Shown here one piece after another: positions 16,171 through 24,428 of a stretch of 64,000 nt of DNA (position 1 is the stretch's first letter; each line of letters opens with the position of its first letter). The translations under genes and the position numbers were made by a program. The notes beneath the pieces were generated by a model. The model saw only the letters and a program-made list of their open reading frames with translations. It searched no databases and was not told the origin of the DNA. The stretch lies in assembly GCF_014656095.1 (NCBI RefSeq), contig NZ_BNBT01000013.1, forward strand, positions 29,864 to 93,863. Reading direction: 5' to 3'. Source of the stretch: Streptomyces longispororuber. Lineage in GTDB: Bacteria; Actinomycetota; Actinomycetes; Streptomycetales; Streptomycetaceae.

Positions 16171-17334
16171 ATGATCCGGTTCGAGCACGTGACCAAGCGC
16201 TACCCGGACGGGACGACGGCCGTGGACGACCTCTCCTTCGAGGTCGCCGAGGGCGAGCTGGTCACGCTCGTGGGCCCGTCCGGCTGCGGCAAGACGACCA
16301 CGATGATGATGGTCAACCGGCTCGTCGAGCCCACGTCGGGCCGCGTCCTCGTGGACGGCGCGGACGTCGCCGGCGTCGACCCCGTGCGGCTGCGCCGCCG
16401 CATCGGCTACGTCATCCAGCAGGTCGGCCTCTTCCCGCACCGCACGGTCCTGGACAACGCGGCGACGGTGCCCGCGCTGGTCGGCTGGAAGCGGGCCAGG
16501 GCGCGGGCCCGCGCCGCCGAGCTCCTGGACCTGGTGGGCCTCGACCCGAAGACGTACGGCTCGCGCTACCCGGAGCAGCTCTCCGGCGGGCAGCGCCAGC
16601 GCGTCGGCGTGGCCCGGGCGCTGGCCGCCGACCCGCCGGTGCTGCTGATGGACGAGCCGTTCGGCGCCGTCGACCCGGTGGTGCGGGAGCGGCTGCAGAA
16701 CGAGTTCCTGCGGCTCCAGCGGACCGTGCGCAAGACCGTCCTGATGGTCACGCACGACATCGAGGAGGCCGTGCGGCTAGGGGACCGGGTCGCGGTGTAC
16801 GGGCAGGGCCGCATCGAGCAGTTCGACACGCCGGGCGCGGTCCTCGGGGCGCCCGCGACCCCCTACGTCGCCGAGTTCGTGGGCGCCGACCGGGGCCTGA
16901 AGCGGCTGTCGGTGACCGCGATCGAGGCGGACGACCTGGAGCAGCCGCCGCTGGCCCGCCTGGACGAGCCCGCCGGCCGGGCGGCGGCCCGGCTGCGGGC
17001 CGAGGGCGCGCGCTGGGCGGTGGTCCTGGACGCGGGCGGCGATCTGCACGGCTGGGTCGGCGTCGACGAGGTGACGCCCGCCGGGGAGGGCGCCACGGTC
17101 GGCGACCTGGCCCACCGCATGAACGCCTGGCTGCCCGTGGGGGCCTCCCTGAAGCAGGCGTTCGGCGTGATGCTCCAGCACGACGCGGGGTGGGTCGCCG
17201 TGGTGGACGGGGCCCGCTTCGTGGGGGTCCTGACCCCGGCGAAGTTGCACGAGGCGCTGCGGCGGTCGGTGGACGCGGAGGCCCAAGGGGTGGGCAGGGA
17301 CGAGGTGGAGTTCTCCTCCGTCTCCGACGCGTAG
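16171..17334 (+). CDS. Osmoprotectant (glycine betaine/choline) ABC importer ATPase, OpuCA/ProV-like
   Basis: This 387-residue quaternary-amine importer ATPase has Walker A GPSGCGKTTT, followed by MMMVNRLVEPTSG as in OpuCA. The line RRRIGYVIQQVGLFPHRTV, signature LSGGQRQRVGVARAL and Walker B LLMDEPFGAVDPVVRERL fit the same family. Residues 265-375 hold a degenerate CBS pair that in relatives senses ionic strength. It lies 22 bases after lutC on the same strand. Its partner permeases and binding protein are coded on the other strand 0.8-3 kb away, facing it, which is unusual because these genes normally form one operon. Confidence 0.88.
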   Translation: MIRFEHVTKRYPDGTTAVDDLSFEVAEGELVTLVGPSGCGKTTTMMMVNRLVEPTSGRVLVDGADVAGVDPVRLRRRIGYVIQQVGLFPHRTVLDNAATVPALVGWKRARARARAAELLDLVGLDPKTYGSRYPEQLSGGQRQRVGVARALAADPPVLLMDEPFGAVDPVVRERLQNEFLRLQRTVRKTVLMVTHDIEEAVRLGDRVAVYGQGRIEQFDTPGAVLGAPATPYVAEFVGADRGLKRLSVTAIEADDLEQPPLARLDEPAGRAAARLRAEGARWAVVLDAGGDLHGWVGVDEVTPAGEGATVGDLAHRMNAWLPVGASLKQAFGVMLQHDAGWVAVVDGARFVGVLTPAKLHEALRRSVDAEAQGVGRDEVEFSSVSDA

Positions 17335-17432
17335 CGCTGCGCCGGCTGAGCGGGGGTGGGGCGGGGGTGTCCCCCCGGCCCTTTCCCCCCTTTTTGGTGG
17401 GTGCCCCTTGCTGCCCGTTTTTGTTCTGTGTG

Positions 17433-17478
17433 TTTGTTGTGGCTGGGCGCGCAGTTCCCCGCGCCCCTTTGGGGGCGC
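17433..17478. repeat. Streptomyces intergenic repeat with two competing hairpins
   Basis: The line TTGTGGCTGGGCGCGCAGTT, then CCCCGCGCCCCTTTGGGGGCGC, resembles a short repeat that I recall from many Streptomyces intergenic regions. GGGCGCG/CGCGCCC (17445-17466) forms one hairpin, and GCGCCCC/GGGGCGC (17461-17478) forms an overlapping one. Located between convergent genes, it may terminate transcription in both directions. The 140-base gap holds nothing else. Confidence 0.6.
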
Positions 17479-17480
17479 TT

Positions 17481-18122
17481 TCAGAGGCGGCGGGTTAGGA
17501 GGTAGGAGCGGGGGGTGGGGGCCTCTTGGGGGTGGGGGGGTCGTTCCAGGCGGGCTTCCAGGGTGAAGCCCGCTTCCGTCAGGAGGTCGGCCACGGCGTC
17601 GGTGGACAGGAAGTGGAAGTCGAGGTTCACGTCGTGGCCCCACCAGTCGTCCAGGTGGCGGATCTCGGTGCCCCGGTGGAAGGAGACGAGCAGCAGGCCG
17701 GAGGGGCGCAGGACGCGGTGGGCCTCGGTGAAGGCGGGCAGCAGTTCGTCGGGGGCGAGGTGGATGATCGTGTAGAGGGCGACGGCCGCGGCGAACTCGC
17801 CGTCCTCGGCGGGCAGGTCGAGCAGGTCGCCCTGGCGGAACTCCACCGCCGGGTGGCGGCGGCGGGCCTCGGCGACCATGCCCGGGGACAGGTCGACGCC
17901 GACGGTCCGGGCGCCCAGGGCGGTGAGGTGGGCGGCCACGTGGCCGGGGCCGCAGCCGAGGTCGGCGATCGGGCCGTCCAGGCCGGTCTGCTCCACCAGG
18001 GCGGCAAGGAGCGCACGGTCGAGGGGCTTGGCGTCGAGTTCGTCGTGCAGCCGGGTCGCGTACTCCTCGGCGACGGTGTCGTAGCTGCGCCGGACGGCGT
18101 CGTGGTTCCGGTGATCGGCCAT
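17481..18122 (-). CDS. SAM-dependent class I methyltransferase
   Basis: This 213-residue methyltransferase of the UbiE/type-11 group has motif I IADLGCGPGHVAAHL (SAM binding), motif II VGVDLSPGMVAEARRRHP, QGDLLDLP, and post-motif ALYTIIHL. It starts at MADHRNHDAV (18122). An ATG 12 bases earlier is possible. The substrate is unknown. It is inserted between the two halves of the osmoprotectant importer. Confidence 0.88.
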   Translation of the reverse strand: MADHRNHDAVRRSYDTVAEEYATRLHDELDAKPLDRALLAALVEQTGLDGPIADLGCGPGHVAAHLTALGARTVGVDLSPGMVAEARRRHPAVEFRQGDLLDLPAEDGEFAAAVALYTIIHLAPDELLPAFTEAHRVLRPSGLLLVSFHRGTEIRHLDDWWGHDVNLDFHFLSTDAVADLLTEAGFTLEARLERPPHPQEAPTPRSYLLTRRL

Positions 18123-18155
18123 GCGGGTCAGCATGGCAGTTGCGGCGGCGGGCTC

Positions 18156-19106
18156 CTACAGCAGCCCCTTGTCCTTGAGGTATGCCTTCGCCACGTCCTC
18201 CGGGAGGCGCCGCCAACTGTCGACCCGGCGGTTCATGTCCGCCAAGTCCCCCGTGGTGAGCACGGTGTTGAGGCGGCCGAGGGCACGGGCGACGCGGTCG
18301 CCGCCCGCACGGGAGCGGTTGACCACGGGCACCACGGCGTCGGCGTTCTGCAGGCGCTTGTCGTCGGCGAGCAGCACGAGGCCGAACGCGTCGAGGGTGG
18401 CGTCCGTGGACGTGGTGAGGACCATCTGGTCCCGGCCGCTCTGCACCGCCTTCTTGGCCTGGGTGGTGCCGACGCCCTTCGGGTCGACGGCGGTCACGTC
18501 GATGCCGTACACCTTCTTGAGCCCGGGGGCGCAGTACGGCCGCCGTACGCACTCGTCGCCCGCGGCGAGCCGCACCTTCAGGCCCGAGGCGCCCAGGTCG
18601 GTGAGGGTCTTCAGACGGTGTTCGCGCGCGTACGAGGCGGCGACCGCGAACGCGTTCTGGTCGACGGCCCTGCCGGGGTCGAGGACGGCCAGGCCGCGCG
18701 GCGCGGCGAGCGCGCGCAGGGCCCGCATGGTCCTGCCGAGGTCGGGGGAGCCGACGGGCTCGGCGTCCGCGCCGTGGGCCTTGGCGTTCAGCCAGTCGGC
18801 GAACGTCGCCGCGTACTCGGGCACGACGTCGATCTGCCCGGCCTCCAGGGCGGGTTCGTACAGCTCCCGGTTGGCGACGGACAGGAACTCCGTGTCGTAC
18901 CCGGCGTCCTCCAGGAGCAGCGCGTACATGTGCGCGAGCAGGTCGCTCTCGGTGAAGCCCGCCGAGCCGACGACGAGGTGGTCGCTGTCGCCCGGCGGCC
19001 CGGTGACGTCACCGCGGTCCTCCAGGGCGGGGCCCGTGGCGCACCCGGCGGTGAGCAGGGCGGCCAGGGCGAGGGCGGCGCCGGCCAGGCGGGGGCGCCA
19101 CGTCAT
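18156..19106 (-). CDS. Glycine betaine/osmoprotectant-binding lipoprotein (OpuCC/OsmF-like)
   Basis: This 316-residue solute-binding lipoprotein has signal LALAALLTAGCATG, with lipobox LTAGC. The mature part shows the OpuAC/ProX family pattern VVGSAGFTESDLLAHMYALLLEDAG, IDVVPEYAATFADWLN and VLTTSTDATLDAFGLVLLADDK. It captures a quaternary amine and delivers it to the two permeases encoded just upstream. The ATG overlaps the permease stop (ATGA). Confidence 0.88.
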   Translation of the reverse strand: MTWRPRLAGAALALAALLTAGCATGPALEDRGDVTGPPGDSDHLVVGSAGFTESDLLAHMYALLLEDAGYDTEFLSVANRELYEPALEAGQIDVVPEYAATFADWLNAKAHGADAEPVGSPDLGRTMRALRALAAPRGLAVLDPGRAVDQNAFAVAASYAREHRLKTLTDLGASGLKVRLAAGDECVRRPYCAPGLKKVYGIDVTAVDPKGVGTTQAKKAVQSGRDQMVLTTSTDATLDAFGLVLLADDKRLQNADAVVPVVNRSRAGGDRVARALGRLNTVLTTGDLADMNRRVDSWRRLPEDVAKAYLKDKGLL

Positions 19107-19783
19107 CGCGCCCTGCCCCGGCGCCGGGCCCGGCCGGGCGCGAGCCGCTCGGCCGCCTCGAAGAGGCCCTCGACGACGAGGGCGAACGCGGCGACGAGCA
19201 CCGCCCCGGCGACGACCTGCGGGGTGCTGGCGAGGTTGAAGCCCGCGGTGATGATCCGGCCGAGGCCGCCGCCGCCCGCGAGGGCCGCGAGGGTGGCGGT
19301 GGCGACGAGCTGGACGGCGGCGACGCGCACCCCGCTCATGATCAGCGGCAGCGCGAGCGGCGCCTCGACCCGCCACAGGAGCTGCCACCCGGTCATGCCC
19401 ATGCCGCGGGCGGCCTGGACGACGCCGCGGTCGACCCCGCGCATGCCGACGTAGGCGTTGGTCAGCAGCGGCGGCACGGCGAAGAGGACCAGGGCGACGA
19501 CGGTGGGCCCCTGCTCCCAGCGGCCGACCGGCGTGAGCAGCAGCAGGACGAGGACCGCGAAGGTCGGCACGGCCCGCCCGGCGTTGGAGAGGTTGACGGC
19601 GAGGGCCCCGCCCTTGCCGAGGTGGCCGAGGACGAGCGCGACGGGCAGCGCGACCAGGCAGCTCAGCAGCAGGCACACCACGGTCAGCACGAGGTGCTGG
19701 GCGAGCCGGTGCCCGATGCCGTCCTCACCCGCCCAGTGCGCGGGGTCGCCGAGCCAGGCCCAGGCGTCGCCGAGGGTCGTCAC
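19103..19783 (-). CDS. Osmoprotectant ABC importer permease (OpuCB/OpuCD-like), second
   Basis: This 226-residue permease of the ProW class has five to six membrane helices. The coupling loop is GVVQAARGMGMTGWQLLWRVEAPLALPLIMSG, and the C-terminal part GGGGLGRIITAGFN is also typical. It heterodimerises with the preceding permease. GTG at 19783 overlaps that gene's stop (GTGA). Confidence 0.88.
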   Translation of the reverse strand: MTTLGDAWAWLGDPAHWAGEDGIGHRLAQHLVLTVVCLLLSCLVALPVALVLGHLGKGGALAVNLSNAGRAVPTFAVLVLLLLTPVGRWEQGPTVVALVLFAVPPLLTNAYVGMRGVDRGVVQAARGMGMTGWQLLWRVEAPLALPLIMSGVRVAAVQLVATATLAALAGGGGLGRIITAGFNLASTPQVVAGAVLVAAFALVVEGLFEAAERLAPGRARRRGRAR

Positions 19784-20457
19784 GCGCGCGCCGCCCTCGT
19801 CCAGGGCGTGAGCAGCCGCTGGACGCCGAGCAGCAGCACGTCGGCGGCCACGGCGATGACCACGCACAGCACGGAGGCGGTGAGGACCTGCGCCTTGAAG
19901 TAGGTGTTCATGCCCGCGTAGATGAGGTTGCCGAGGCCCCCGAAGCCGACGATCGCGCCGACGGTGACGAGCGAGACGGCGGAGACGGTGGCGATGCGCA
20001 GGCCCGCCATGGCGGCGGGCAGCGCGAGCGGCAGTTCGACGGCCAGGAGCAGCCGGAAAGGCCCGTAGCCCATGCCGCGGGCGGCCTGGCGGGTCTCCTC
20101 GGGCACGGCGCGCAGCCCGGCGAGGATGTTGCGCACGAGCAGGGTGAGGGAGTAGAGCACGAGCCCGGCGACGACGAGCGACGCGGACAGGCCGTACACG
20201 GGCAGCAGCAGCGAGAACATCGCGAGGGACGGGATCGTGTACAGGACGGTGGTCAGGCCGAGGACGGGTCCCGCCGCGAGCCGCCAGCGGCGGGCCACGA
20301 GGGCCAGCGGCAGCGCGACGGCCAGCGCGGTCAGGACGGAGACGGCGGTGAGCTCCAGGTGCTGGAGGACGGCGTCGAGCAGGATGTGGCGGCGGGTGCT
20401 CAGGTACGTGCCGCAGATCCACTCGTTGCGGGCCAGGCAGTCGTCCGGGGGCGTCAC
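19780..20457 (-). CDS. Osmoprotectant ABC importer permease, first
   Basis: This 225-residue ProW-class permease has an N-terminal segment, then about five helices and coupling loop EETRQAARGMGYGPFRLLLAVELPLALPAAMAG. The ending GFGGLGNLIYAGMN matches quaternary-amine permeases. GTG at 20457 is chosen because the conserved protein begins there. Upstream is a repetitive region without coding character. It is the first gene of a three-gene permease-permease-binding-protein operon that lacks its own ATPase gene. Confidence 0.85.
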   Translation of the reverse strand: MTPPDDCLARNEWICGTYLSTRRHILLDAVLQHLELTAVSVLTALAVALPLALVARRWRLAAGPVLGLTTVLYTIPSLAMFSLLLPVYGLSASLVVAGLVLYSLTLLVRNILAGLRAVPEETRQAARGMGYGPFRLLLAVELPLALPAAMAGLRIATVSAVSLVTVGAIVGFGGLGNLIYAGMNTYFKAQVLTASVLCVVIAVAADVLLLGVQRLLTPWTRAARA

Positions 20458-20620
20458 CCGTCCATTCCACCGGCGGGCGGACGGGACGGCGCGTGGTGTT
20501 GGCCCGTACGGGGGCCGCCACGGGGGCGCCCGCCCGGGGTGGACGGGTTCTGCCAGGTGGGGCGGGGAGGCCCGGCGGGGCCGTGGGGGCAGACGGACGG
20601 CCGGGGGGCCGCGCCCCCCC

Positions 20621-20850
20621 ACTCCGCCAGGCCGGAGGCGCTGGGCCGGGCGCCCGCAGCCCCTCCCCGCTCCGGCAGGCCGGGCGTCCGCGGCCCCATC
20701 CCACTCCGCTCGGGCGGAGGCGCTGGGCCGGGCGTCGGCAACTCCGCTCGGGCGGAGGCGCTGGGCCGGGCGTCGGCAACTCCGCCCCACCCCGGCAGGC
20801 CGGGCACCCGCGGCCGCCCCACCCCGGCAGGCCAGGCGTCCACCGCACCC
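20621..20850. repeat. Degenerate 38-bp tandem repeats in a 640-bp non-coding stretch
   Basis: The stretch 20458-21094 has no gene. Its centre consists of head-to-tail units. Two near-identical 38-base copies (starting ACTCCGCTCGGGCGGAGGCG) lie at 20703-20778, flanked by diverged copies containing GGCAGGCCGGGCGTCCGCGG. All six frames stay open because of extreme GC content. No codon bias pattern is consistent with a protein. Confidence 0.7.
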
Positions 20851-21094
20851 TCCCGCCCCGGCCGACCGGCCGCTCGGCACCCGCCCCCACCAGCGCCGAT
20901 CCCCGCGGCCAGGTGGCTCGCCGACCGGGCCCCGGCGCCCTCGGCGGCACCGCCTTCGGCGGGACGTGCTCCGCCGCCCGGGGGAGTACGCGTACGCCGC
21001 GGCGCGCCGAGGCGGTGGACGCCCGGGGGTGCCGGAGGGCGCAAGTCACCTCTCGGCCAGGGCAATTAAGGCCATACCGACGCAACGGGACTCC

Positions 21095-21124
21095 TTGACA
21101 CCCCGGATTGGTATAGGCCAACAT
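21095..21124 (+). promoter_or_regulatory. Promoter of the hexosaminidase gene with a DasR-like (dre) operator
   Basis: A consensus -35 TTGACA (21095-21100) is followed after 18 bases by CAACAT as -10. Between and over them lies ATTGGTATAGGCCAAC (21107-21122), an inverted repeat TTGG-N6-CCAA. It matches the Streptomyces DasR consensus ACTGGTCTAGACCAGT at about 11 of 16 positions, including the TGGT..TAG.CCA core. DasR represses chitin and GlcNAc genes until glucosamine-6-phosphate releases it, which fits the downstream enzyme. Confidence 0.5.
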
Positions 21125-21201
21125 CCGGCTCGGTCGCCCGCTTCGCCGCGGTCCACCGATGCCGACCGCACTGCCCGCCGCGCGCCCCTGTGGAGGTCCC
21201 C

Positions 21202-22710
21202 ATGGCAAGCACCAGTCACCCGCACCTCACCCGTCTTGCCAACGCCGTCCTCCAGCCCGGTTTCGTGGGCACGACCGCGCCGGACTGGGTGCGGCGCAGG
21301 ATCGCCGACGGGCTGGCCTCCGTGGTGTTGTTCGGGCGCAACATCGAGAGCCCGGAGCAGGTCGCCGCGCTCACCGCCGCGCTGCGCGCCGAGAACCCCG
21401 ACCTGATCGTGGCCATCGACGAGGAGGCGGGCGACGTGACCCGCATCGCCGCGCGCACCGGCGCCTCCTGGCCGGGCAACCTCGCCCTCGGCGCCATCGA
21501 CGACGTTGAGCTGACCGAGCGCGTGGCCCGCGACATCGGCCGCAGACTGCGCGAGATCGGGGTGTCGCTGGACTTCGCGCCGAGCGCGGACGTGAACTCC
21601 AATCCGATGAACCCCGTCATCGGCGTCCGGTCCTTCGGCGCCGGCACGGACGTCGTCTCCCGGCACACCGCCGCCTGGATCCGCGGCCTGCAGTCCGCCG
21701 GGGTCGCGGCCTGCGCCAAGCACTTCCCCGGCCACGGCGACACCAACGTCGACTCCCACCACGGCCTGCCGCGGTTCACCGCCGACGCGGACGACATCGC
21801 CCGCACGGCGCTGCCCCCGTTCACCGCCGCGATGGAGGCGGGCGTCCGCGCCGTCATGACCGCGCACATGCTCGTGCCCGCGTACGACACCGAGCTGCCC
21901 GCGACGCTGAGCCCGGCGATCCTCGGCGGCGTGCTGCGCGGGCAGCTCGGCTTCGGGGGCCTGGTCGTCACCGACGGCATCGAGATGGGCGCCGTGTCCG
22001 GCCCGTACGGCATCGCGGGGGCCACCGTCCGGGCGGTCGCCGCGGGCGTGGACGCGGTGTGCGTGGGCGGCGAGAACGCCGAGCAGGCCACGGCGGACGA
22101 GCTGCGGGACGCCCTCGTGCGGGCGGTGCTCGACGGCACCCTGCCCGAGGAGCGGCTGACCGAGGCGGCGGAGCGGGTACGGGAGTTCGCCGCCTGGTCG
22201 GCCGGGCTCGGCCGGGACGCGGCCCCCGCGCCGGACGCCTCCGACATCGGCCTGGTCGCCGCGCGCCGCGCGGTCCGCGTGCACAGCGGGTCCGGCGCCA
22301 AGCTGCCCCTGACCGCCGACCCGCACGTCGTCGAGCTGTCCCCGACGATGAGCCTCGCCGTCGACGGCGCCACGCCGTGGGGCGTGGCCGAGCCGCTGCG
22401 CGCGCTGCGCCCCGGCACCACCTCCGTGCGCGTCTGCGAAGCCGAACTCGCCGGCGAGGCGGACCTCCTGGACCGGGTCGCCCTCGCGCCCGCGACCGGG
22501 CGGGAGCTGGTCGTCGTCGTCCGGGACGCGGCCCGCCACCCCTGGATGTCCCGCGCGCTCACGGGCCTGGTGTCCCGCCGCCCCGACGCCCTCGTCGTCG
22601 AGATGGGCGTGCCCGCGGGCGACCGGGTCGGCGCCGTCCACCTGACGACGTACGGCGCCACCCGCGTGTCCGGCATCGCGGTGGCGGAGGTGCTGGCGGG
22701 GGCCGCCTGA
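21202..22710 (+). CDS. GH3 beta-N-acetylhexosaminidase, NagZ-like
   Basis: This 502-residue cytoplasmic glycoside hydrolase family 3 enzyme has the NagZ signature KHFPGHGDTNVDSHHGLP at residues 173-190, where the His-Asp pair (Asp184, His186) is the unusual acid/base. The nucleophile is Asp258 in VVTDGIEMGAV. VLFGRNIESPEQ and AIDEEAGDV are family regions. A C-terminal domain of about 160 residues follows, as in other actinobacterial members. It releases GlcNAc from chito-oligosaccharides or muropeptides. ATG at 21202 is preceded by GGAGG, and an ATG four codons earlier overlaps that site. Confidence 0.9.
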   Translation: MASTSHPHLTRLANAVLQPGFVGTTAPDWVRRRIADGLASVVLFGRNIESPEQVAALTAALRAENPDLIVAIDEEAGDVTRIAARTGASWPGNLALGAIDDVELTERVARDIGRRLREIGVSLDFAPSADVNSNPMNPVIGVRSFGAGTDVVSRHTAAWIRGLQSAGVAACAKHFPGHGDTNVDSHHGLPRFTADADDIARTALPPFTAAMEAGVRAVMTAHMLVPAYDTELPATLSPAILGGVLRGQLGFGGLVVTDGIEMGAVSGPYGIAGATVRAVAAGVDAVCVGGENAEQATADELRDALVRAVLDGTLPEERLTEAAERVREFAAWSAGLGRDAAPAPDASDIGLVAARRAVRVHSGSGAKLPLTADPHVVELSPTMSLAVDGATPWGVAEPLRALRPGTTSVRVCEAELAGEADLLDRVALAPATGRELVVVVRDAARHPWMSRALTGLVSRRPDALVVEMGVPAGDRVGAVHLTTYGATRVSGIAVAEVLAGAA

Positions 22711-23385
22711 CCCCCAGCTCGCCCGTGACGGAGAGACCCGCGCCGCGGGCGGAGTACGGTCGAGCGGTCAGGTCCGACGGGCCGACACGGCGAAGGCCGT
22801 CCGGGAGGCCGAACGGCCCCGTCGCCCCGCCGTGCGGCGGTCTTCAGCCACCGCGTCGCCCCCCTCCGCGACGCGACGGCCGGCGGGGCGTGGCCTGCTG
22901 CGCACATGGACGGACACCGTCACGGCGCGTGCGGCAGGCCTCAGCGGACGGTGCCCGCCGGGGCCGCGGGCGGAGCCCGACACTCACCTCCGCACGCCGC
23001 TCACCAGGGGTTATGCTCCTTTCGGGCAGCGTACGCGGGCCTGCGGGCACGCCAACACTCCTCGTGGGGACGGGGCTTGACTCCGCCGTTGGCCTGGTCC
23101 ATCTTTGTAGCAACCCGAGACTGGTCTAGTCCTTTTTGCGGCCACCCGTGAGGGCCGCCGCCCCGCACCAGCCACCACCGTGTGGCCCGAACCCACCCCG
23201 GGGGCGCGTCGCGCCCGGCCTCTCCTCGCGGTCCGGTGAACGCCGCAGTTCCCGGCCCGCGCCGGCGGCAGCGCCTCCGCCGTTCCCGACCCGCCTCCGC
23301 CCCGAGGCTCCCCCCCACGCGCGGAACCGCGGCGCCGCGGTCGCTCCTGCCCATGTCACCCGCACCCACGTCCAGGAGTACGAGC
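22711..23385 (+). other. 675-bp non-coding region with a second DasR-like site
   Basis: No open frame here has coding character. It holds TTGACT at 23077-23082, CTGGTCCA (23094-23101) and ACTGGTCTAGTCCTTT at 23120-23135. The last matches the DasR consensus ACTGGTCTAGACCAGT at 13 of 16 positions. Paired TGGTCT-type boxes are known from Streptomyces chitinase promoters. The 250 bases between this site and the dioxygenase start could be a long leader. I see no riboswitch I can name. Confidence 0.5.
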
Positions 23386-24414
23386 ATGCCCGCATCCGAC
23401 GCCTACCTCCACCGCGCCGCCTCCGCGACCCCGTACTTCAGCGCCGACGGCGAGACCTACCTCGCCCCGACACCGCTCAAGGACATCCGCAAGTCCCTCC
23501 CGCTGCGGGTGCTCTCCGAGGAGGACCACACCTTCTGGCAGACGTACGGCTACGTGGTGGTGAAGGAGGCGATACCCGCCGACGCCGCGCGGCGGCTGCT
23601 CGACTTCACCTGGGAGTTCCAGGGCCTCGACCGCGAGCGGCCCGAAACCTGGTACGAGGAGCGGGAGTTCCGCACCGACCTGGAGCGGGACCTGTACGTC
23701 TACGGCTTCGTGGAGGCGTACCACCACCAGCTCATCTGGGACAGCCGGCAGACCCAGCGCGTCTACGACGCGTTCGTGGACGTGTGGGACTGCGAGGAGC
23801 TGTGGGTCACCCTCGACCGGCTCAACCTCAACCCGCCCAACGTCAGGAACCGCTCCCGCTCGCTCATCGAGCCCACCGACACGGGCTTCGACATCGAGCT
23901 GCACTGGGACGTCGACTCCACGCTCAGCGTGCTGCCGCAGCGCGTCCAGGGCATCATCGCGCTGCACGACACCCGTCCCGAGCTCGGCGGCTTCCAGTGC
24001 TCGCCGGAGCTGTTCCGCCAGTTCGACCGGTGGAGGCTCGACCAGCCCGCCGACCGCGACCCGGTGCGGCCCGGCGCCGACCGGGAGCGGTTCCCCGTGG
24101 TCCGGCCCGAACTCTCGGCGGGCGACCTGCTGATCTGGAACGGCATGCTCGCGCACGGCGTGGCGCCCAACACCTCGGCGGACGGCGTCCGGGCGGTGCA
24201 GTACCTGTCGATGATGCCCGCCCTGGAGGAGCACCACGCCCTGCGCAAGTCCCGGATCGAGTCCTGGCGGCACCTGTCCACGCCGGACTGGAACGTCACG
24301 CTGGTCGGCGACGCCCGCAAGCACGAGTCCGAGCGCTACGGCACCGCCACGCTCAACGAACTGGGCGAGAGGCTGCTCGGCCTGACGTCCTGGTACGCCG
24401 ACGACGCCCGGTGA
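23386..24414 (+). CDS. PhyH-type Fe(II)/2-oxoglutarate dioxygenase
   Basis: This 342-residue enzyme of the phytanoyl-CoA dioxygenase superfamily has N-terminal FWQTYGYVVVKEAIPADAARRLLDF, the metal pair His173-x-Asp175 in ELHWDVDSTLS, the distal His257 in GMLAHGVAPN, and Arg269 for 2-oxoglutarate. It would hydroxylate (or desaturate) an unknown substrate using oxygen and 2-oxoglutarate. ATG at 23386 follows AGGAG. An in-frame extension upstream is Arg/Pro-rich and not credible. It is the first gene of a five-gene same-strand cassette. Confidence 0.85.
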   Translation: MPASDAYLHRAASATPYFSADGETYLAPTPLKDIRKSLPLRVLSEEDHTFWQTYGYVVVKEAIPADAARRLLDFTWEFQGLDRERPETWYEEREFRTDLERDLYVYGFVEAYHHQLIWDSRQTQRVYDAFVDVWDCEELWVTLDRLNLNPPNVRNRSRSLIEPTDTGFDIELHWDVDSTLSVLPQRVQGIIALHDTRPELGGFQCSPELFRQFDRWRLDQPADRDPVRPGADRERFPVVRPELSAGDLLIWNGMLAHGVAPNTSADGVRAVQYLSMMPALEEHHALRKSRIESWRHLSTPDWNVTLVGDARKHESERYGTATLNELGERLLGLTSWYADDAR

Positions 24415-24428
24415 AGCGGAGAGCCGCC

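Noticed and set aside
20621..20850. Possible CRISPR-like array
   Set aside because: Units are head-to-tail with no unique spacers, and no cas genes are present. The same applies to 48,224-48,330.
23182..23385. N-terminal extension of the PhyH dioxygenase
   Set aside because: Arg/Pro-rich and unlike the family. ATG 23,386 has a proper AGGAG site.
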